Source: Gordius sp. MW1 (lineage: Eukaryota > Nematomorpha > Gordioida > Gordea > Gordiidae). Taken from it: 64,000 nucleotides of DNA. Of this stretch, positions 60,701-64,000 are shown in pieces. The notes under the pieces were generated by a model, which had not been told where the DNA came from, made no database searches, and worked only from the letters and a program-made list of their open reading frames with translations. The position numbers and the translations under genes were made by a program. The stretch is taken from NCBI GenBank assembly GCA_964036665.1, contig OZ038527.1, forward strand, positions 2,108,001-2,172,000. The letters are read 5' to 3'. Numbering within the stretch: the first letter of the stretch is position 1; each line of letters starts with the position of its first letter.

Positions 60701-62298
60701 TGCCATTTTGGCCATTTCGACCATTATGAGATGACCAATCGACAAAAAAAAATTTTTTAATTTTTTTTCTATGAAGATAGGTCTTACCTATTACTACAAC
60801 AAGATTCTATGATTTGGGGGCCAATAACTTATGAATTTTATTGAATATAGCGTCACAACCCGATTTTTTAAATGGCCGATTTTCGACCTTTGAGCGCCCA
60901 TAACTCGAAAGGTAGTGGCCCAAATGAGCTAAAATTTTCGGAAATTAATAATTTTACTAGTTTTAACATTTCCACCAAATTTTATAAAATTCTGAGGGGG
61001 TCGGCCGAAAAACGCCTTTTTATGATCGATTTGACATGGAATGTCCCAATAGCAAATTTAAATTTCATACGCATATTTTAGCATTATTTATAATAAACCA
61101 TCCCTTAAAGCAGTGATTCTTAACCTGGGGGTCGCGAGAAGTTTGCCGGGGGGTCGCCAAATTTTTTTAGAATAAAATAAAAATATTCAGAAAAGCTTTA
61201 GAAAAAAAACTCACCATGGGATTCGAACTCGTTGTCTTAAGATTCATTATTAGAATTAATAAATGATTGTAATTTAAAATCTTTGTTTAAAACTAAAAGT
61301 TTGCAGCAATTTTGGATACAAATTCGTGCAGAATATCCTCCAGCAATTCATAATTTGCTGCCTTTCGCTAGTACATATTTGTGTGAAAAAGGCTTCTCAA
61401 CTATGGTGGATATAAAAACTAAAAAACGCAATCTATTGCAACTAGATTCCTGCATGAGGATAGCATTACAATCAATTGAACCAAGAATTAACAAATTGGC
61501 TGAAGATGTTCAGCAGCAGAAATCTCATTAAATATATTTCCGAATGCATATATTTTTTATTTTAAACATTGTTTTTATGTTTAATTATGAAGTTTTTATG
61601 TTATTATTATTTTATTTTCTATTTAAATATTAAATAGAAAATGAAATAATAAAGTTGTGTTTTATGTTTATTATATAATAAAATGAAAAAATAATAGAAA
61701 ATCAATATATTATAGATAATATAACAAATATAAATTATTATGAAAAAATGGGGGGCCGCAAACAAATTATAAAATATTTGGGGGGTCGCGTGTATAAAAA
61801 GGTTAAGAACCACTGCCTTAAAGGATATTATTTTGTGTTCCCATCAGTGTTCTTTACGCCACGTAAATGTTAATTTAAAAACTCTTATTATCAATACAAT
61901 ACTGTTAAAAAGGTAATATGAGAATAATAACAAAACACTATAGAAATAAACATTAAGAAACTATGTTCATTTTACTTAATTTGTAGGTTTATACTTTTTT
62001 CACAATATTTAAGTTAACGCATTTACTAATCATTTGTTAAAATTAGGAGGATACAATATAATTGATACTGCCAAGTGTTGGACACAAATTACAGCTAGTA
62101 TATGTGATATACCCCTGTCTCCAGACATTCCTGAACATTTGGTAAATAAGAAATGTATAACAAATTTATTTATTCTAGTTTTTTCCATTGTATGGTCCTA
62201 GTTATGAATTAGAAATTAGTCCTGGATTGATGAGAGATCAAAATGGTGCTTCCTACCTTGATAAAATTATATTGAATATTCTTACAAAAATTGTTTGA
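57792..62298 (+). CDS. HDAC8: Class I histone deacetylase, HDAC8-like, 9 exons, complete
   Basis: Zinc-dependent lysine deacetylase. Exons 57792-57875, 57911-57963, 58000-58145, 58183-58351, 58401-58513, 58599-58785, 58851-59050, 62047-62141, 62179-62298 join in frame. Landmarks in order: [47 protein letters not shown] (catalytic His pair), [24 protein letters not shown] (zinc Asp and His), [26 protein letters not shown] (second zinc Asp), LLLLGGGGYN (transition-state Tyr) and [15 protein letters not shown]. All metal and catalytic residues are present. The length, near 388 codons, fits HDAC8 (377 in man), without a long C-terminal tail. The first two short exons were placed by frame and weak similarity. 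Introns 1-6 are 35-85 bp; intron 7 is 3 kb and filled with mobile elements. Confidence 0.95.
59127..61047. mobile_element. 1921-bp foldback element in HDAC8 intron 7, 4-bp TSD
   Basis: Tips GGGACATTCCATGTCAAATC and GATTTGACATGGAATGTCCC, flanked by AATA on both sides (59123-59126, 61048-61051). The inverted arms exceed 600 bp and are highly similar (left to about 59760, right from about 60415), including a C tract at 59712-59732 and the matching G tract at 60441-60452. The interior minus frame 59978-60163 (PYLKRNA end) is short and unrecognised. A decayed end of the same family lies at 62875-63025. Superfamily not assigned. Confidence 0.85.
61111..61815 (+). mobile_element. 705-bp hAT element with transposase C-terminus, exact 8-bp TSD
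   Basis: CCTTAAAG at 61103-61110 is repeated exactly at 61816-61823. Tips CAGTGATTCTTAACCTGGGG and GGTTAAGAACCACTG; GGGGTCGC words at both ends. The plus frame to 61531 ends with [40 protein letters not shown] and a hydrophilic tail: the hAT dimerisation (hATC) region with the usual ..FGSTYLCE..FS.. pattern. Everything upstream is deleted. It sits in HDAC8 intron 7, 63 bp after the foldback at 59127. Confidence 0.92.
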
Positions 62299-64000
62299 TT
62301 TACCTTTCTTGTATATCACAAATCTCATGTATATATAAAATTTTTAAAAATATTCAACTTCTGTATGTATGATGTAATAAAATTATCTCAAGAATATACT
62401 ATTCACTTAAGTTAATTTAGACAAATAATGTAACTCTAAAAATAAAATTTGGTATACAGAAATAAAGATAATGAAATATAAATTTGGCTAAAAAGCTATT
62501 GCTTTCAAATGATTGTTAAAAACAATATTGCTTAGGTTCATTAAAGAAACTGTCGTACTCTAAATTTGAAATTCAATATCTGTGTATACCCAAAAATCAG
62601 GTTAAAATTAAAGTGGGTTCAAATTAAATTAGAAAAATTTGGATGTAAGAATTAATTGGATGTACTGCCATCTAGAAATTTTTTTATGATTGAAATTTGA
62701 TAATGGGTCATAAAGAAGTGCACTTCATGAAATTTGTGATTTTATATATGGTCAAAATAGATTTTTCACTGATTTGACCATAGAAAATTAACTGCAACAA
62801 TTTGAGGCTTTGGTTTACTAGTCTTCCAATATTTAAAAAAAAATAAATTACACCAAGAGTGAACACATCCGAGCATGATTTTGGCCCTTTGATTTTCCAT
62901 ATCCCAAAAAGTAGTGGCCCAAAATAGCTAACATTTTCATACAATATGTGAGACCCCCCACAAATAATTATCCAAATCTGAGTCGTAAAAAATTGTCTTT
63001 TATTACGATTTGACATGGAATGGTCTAGAGGTGTTAATTAGAGATTATAGACATAATCCACTCCATTCATAGCCTTCTATCATTCGAGTAAGCTAATACA
63101 ATAATTAGATAAACTTTATTGTTGTGTAAGATTTTAAATATCTAATTAAAAAATTAAAGATTCTAATTTTAAAATTTATCTTTCTACCAAATTTCTCTAT
63201 GAAATATTACTAAGATTTTCATTCCATATCAATATACTAAAATATATAAAATGGTAAAAAACAAATAGTAACATTCATAAAAATATTTCAACCACAAATA
63301 ATTCCAAAATTAATCTATTTGCTATAAATATATTCATGTATCCCAAATACAAGTGACAATAATAAAAGAAAATCAACTGCAGCCTGTTAGAAGAAGTTGT
63401 TTGAAACCAAAATTTATTTGATTTAATTTTTTACATGATTATTAAGATTTGTAACATATGGAAGACACTTTTATTTAATTTATATTTTGTGAAAATGAAA
63501 TAAAAAAAATTGTTTTAACATTTGAATATATCTAAATGAAAGAAGCAAAATAAAAAAAATTTTATTGGGTGGTCTTTTTGATATTGTTGTACACTCAAAG
63601 CATAAATCTTCATGCAAAAAATTAAAAATTTGAAGTGGGCTTTTGCATTAGCCAAAATTGCTTATGCCCACAAATTAGAAATTAAATAAAGCAAAATACT
63701 ATAAAATCACATCACAAATAGAGTCACTATAAATATGTGTAAATCATAATAAAATACTATTTTCATACAAACTTAAATTAAAATCATATTTAAATTTTAG
63801 TTCTAATATGCTTGTAGAATGAAGATGTTTACAAAAGGAATACAAATATAATATGTAAATAACCAAAAGCATAAAATAAACCTAAGACGCAATTCAGGCA
63901 TAACACCATATTAGTCACATTCTAACTAAAATTTACTTAAGAAAACATCCAGGTAATTGTTTAATGATGATAACTTTTAAATATCAAAGTTTCAAACATT
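62299..64000. other. Intergenic stretch after HDAC8, with a decayed foldback end
   Basis: An AATAAA at 62376-62381 lies 78 bp after the HDAC8 stop and may be its poly(A) signal. At 62875-63025, AGTAGTGGCCCAAAATAGCT and ACGATTTGACATGGAATG match the arm and tip of the 59127-61047 element. The remainder to the window end is AT-rich with no gene seen. Confidence 0.45.

Noticed and set aside
60872..61081. 69-codon frame at the right end of the HDAC8-intron foldback
   Set aside because: It lies in the terminal inverted arm; the same sequence in the left arm is not open.
1..64000. CRISPR arrays, bacterial operons, tRNA or rRNA genes
   Set aside because: Nothing of the kind was found: no regularly spaced repeats, no cloverleaf with A/B boxes I could confirm and no rRNA-like blocks.

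Overview
This window looks like nuclear DNA from an animal, most likely an arthropod. The guess rests on spliced genes with very short GT-AG introns (many 35-50 bp), very AT-rich intergenic DNA, metazoan gene families (NUP210, SNRNP40, HDAC8, MTERF4, an ALMS-motif protein, a GT10 fucosyltransferase) and dense hAT-type and Gypsy-type transposon debris. I cannot name the species. All exon joins were worked out by hand from reading frame, splice dinucleotides and remembered family motifs, so single boundaries may be off.

Layout. 1-9548 (-): 5' two-fifths or so of a NUP210 gene, 17 exons, running off the left edge. 10590-11547: a 958-bp foldback element with an exact 8-bp target duplication. 11713-12384 (+): an unrecognised acidic protein. 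13259-15673 (-): complete SNRNP40 (U5 snRNP 40 kDa WD40 protein) in nine exons. 15720-24000: a transposon graveyard with a degraded minus-strand Gypsy element (about 17240-21215) that holds a foldback element, which itself holds a small LTR retrotransposon; LINE fragments follow. 24941-26479 (+): an intronless alpha-1,3-fucosyltransferase. 29833-30297 (+): a doubtful small ORF. 31568-38340 (+): a six-exon, 967-aa protein ending in an ALMS motif. 40295-41390 (-): complete MTERF4-like gene. 41600-46400: hAT relics, foldback elements and a TTAGGG-like patch. 47153-51085 (-): a five-exon, 243-aa putative secreted-then-anchored membrane protein of unknown family, with a hAT relic in its large intron. 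52030-56480: palindromic and nested foldback elements, one carrying the start of a THAP zinc finger in both arms. 57792-62298 (+): complete HDAC8-like deacetylase in nine exons, whose 3-kb seventh intron holds a 1921-bp foldback element and a 705-bp hAT remnant.

The host genes are independent housekeeping functions (nuclear pore, splicing, glycosylation, centrosome, mitochondrial ribosome assembly, deacetylation) and do not form a pathway. The unusual part is the mobile DNA: many different foldback families, each with its own reiterated self-complementary word near the ends, several with recoverable 8-bp or 4-bp target duplications, and layered insertions whose order can be read. I found no convincing new multi-gene system; the best leads are the reiterated-word termini, the THAP palindrome and the two orphan proteins.
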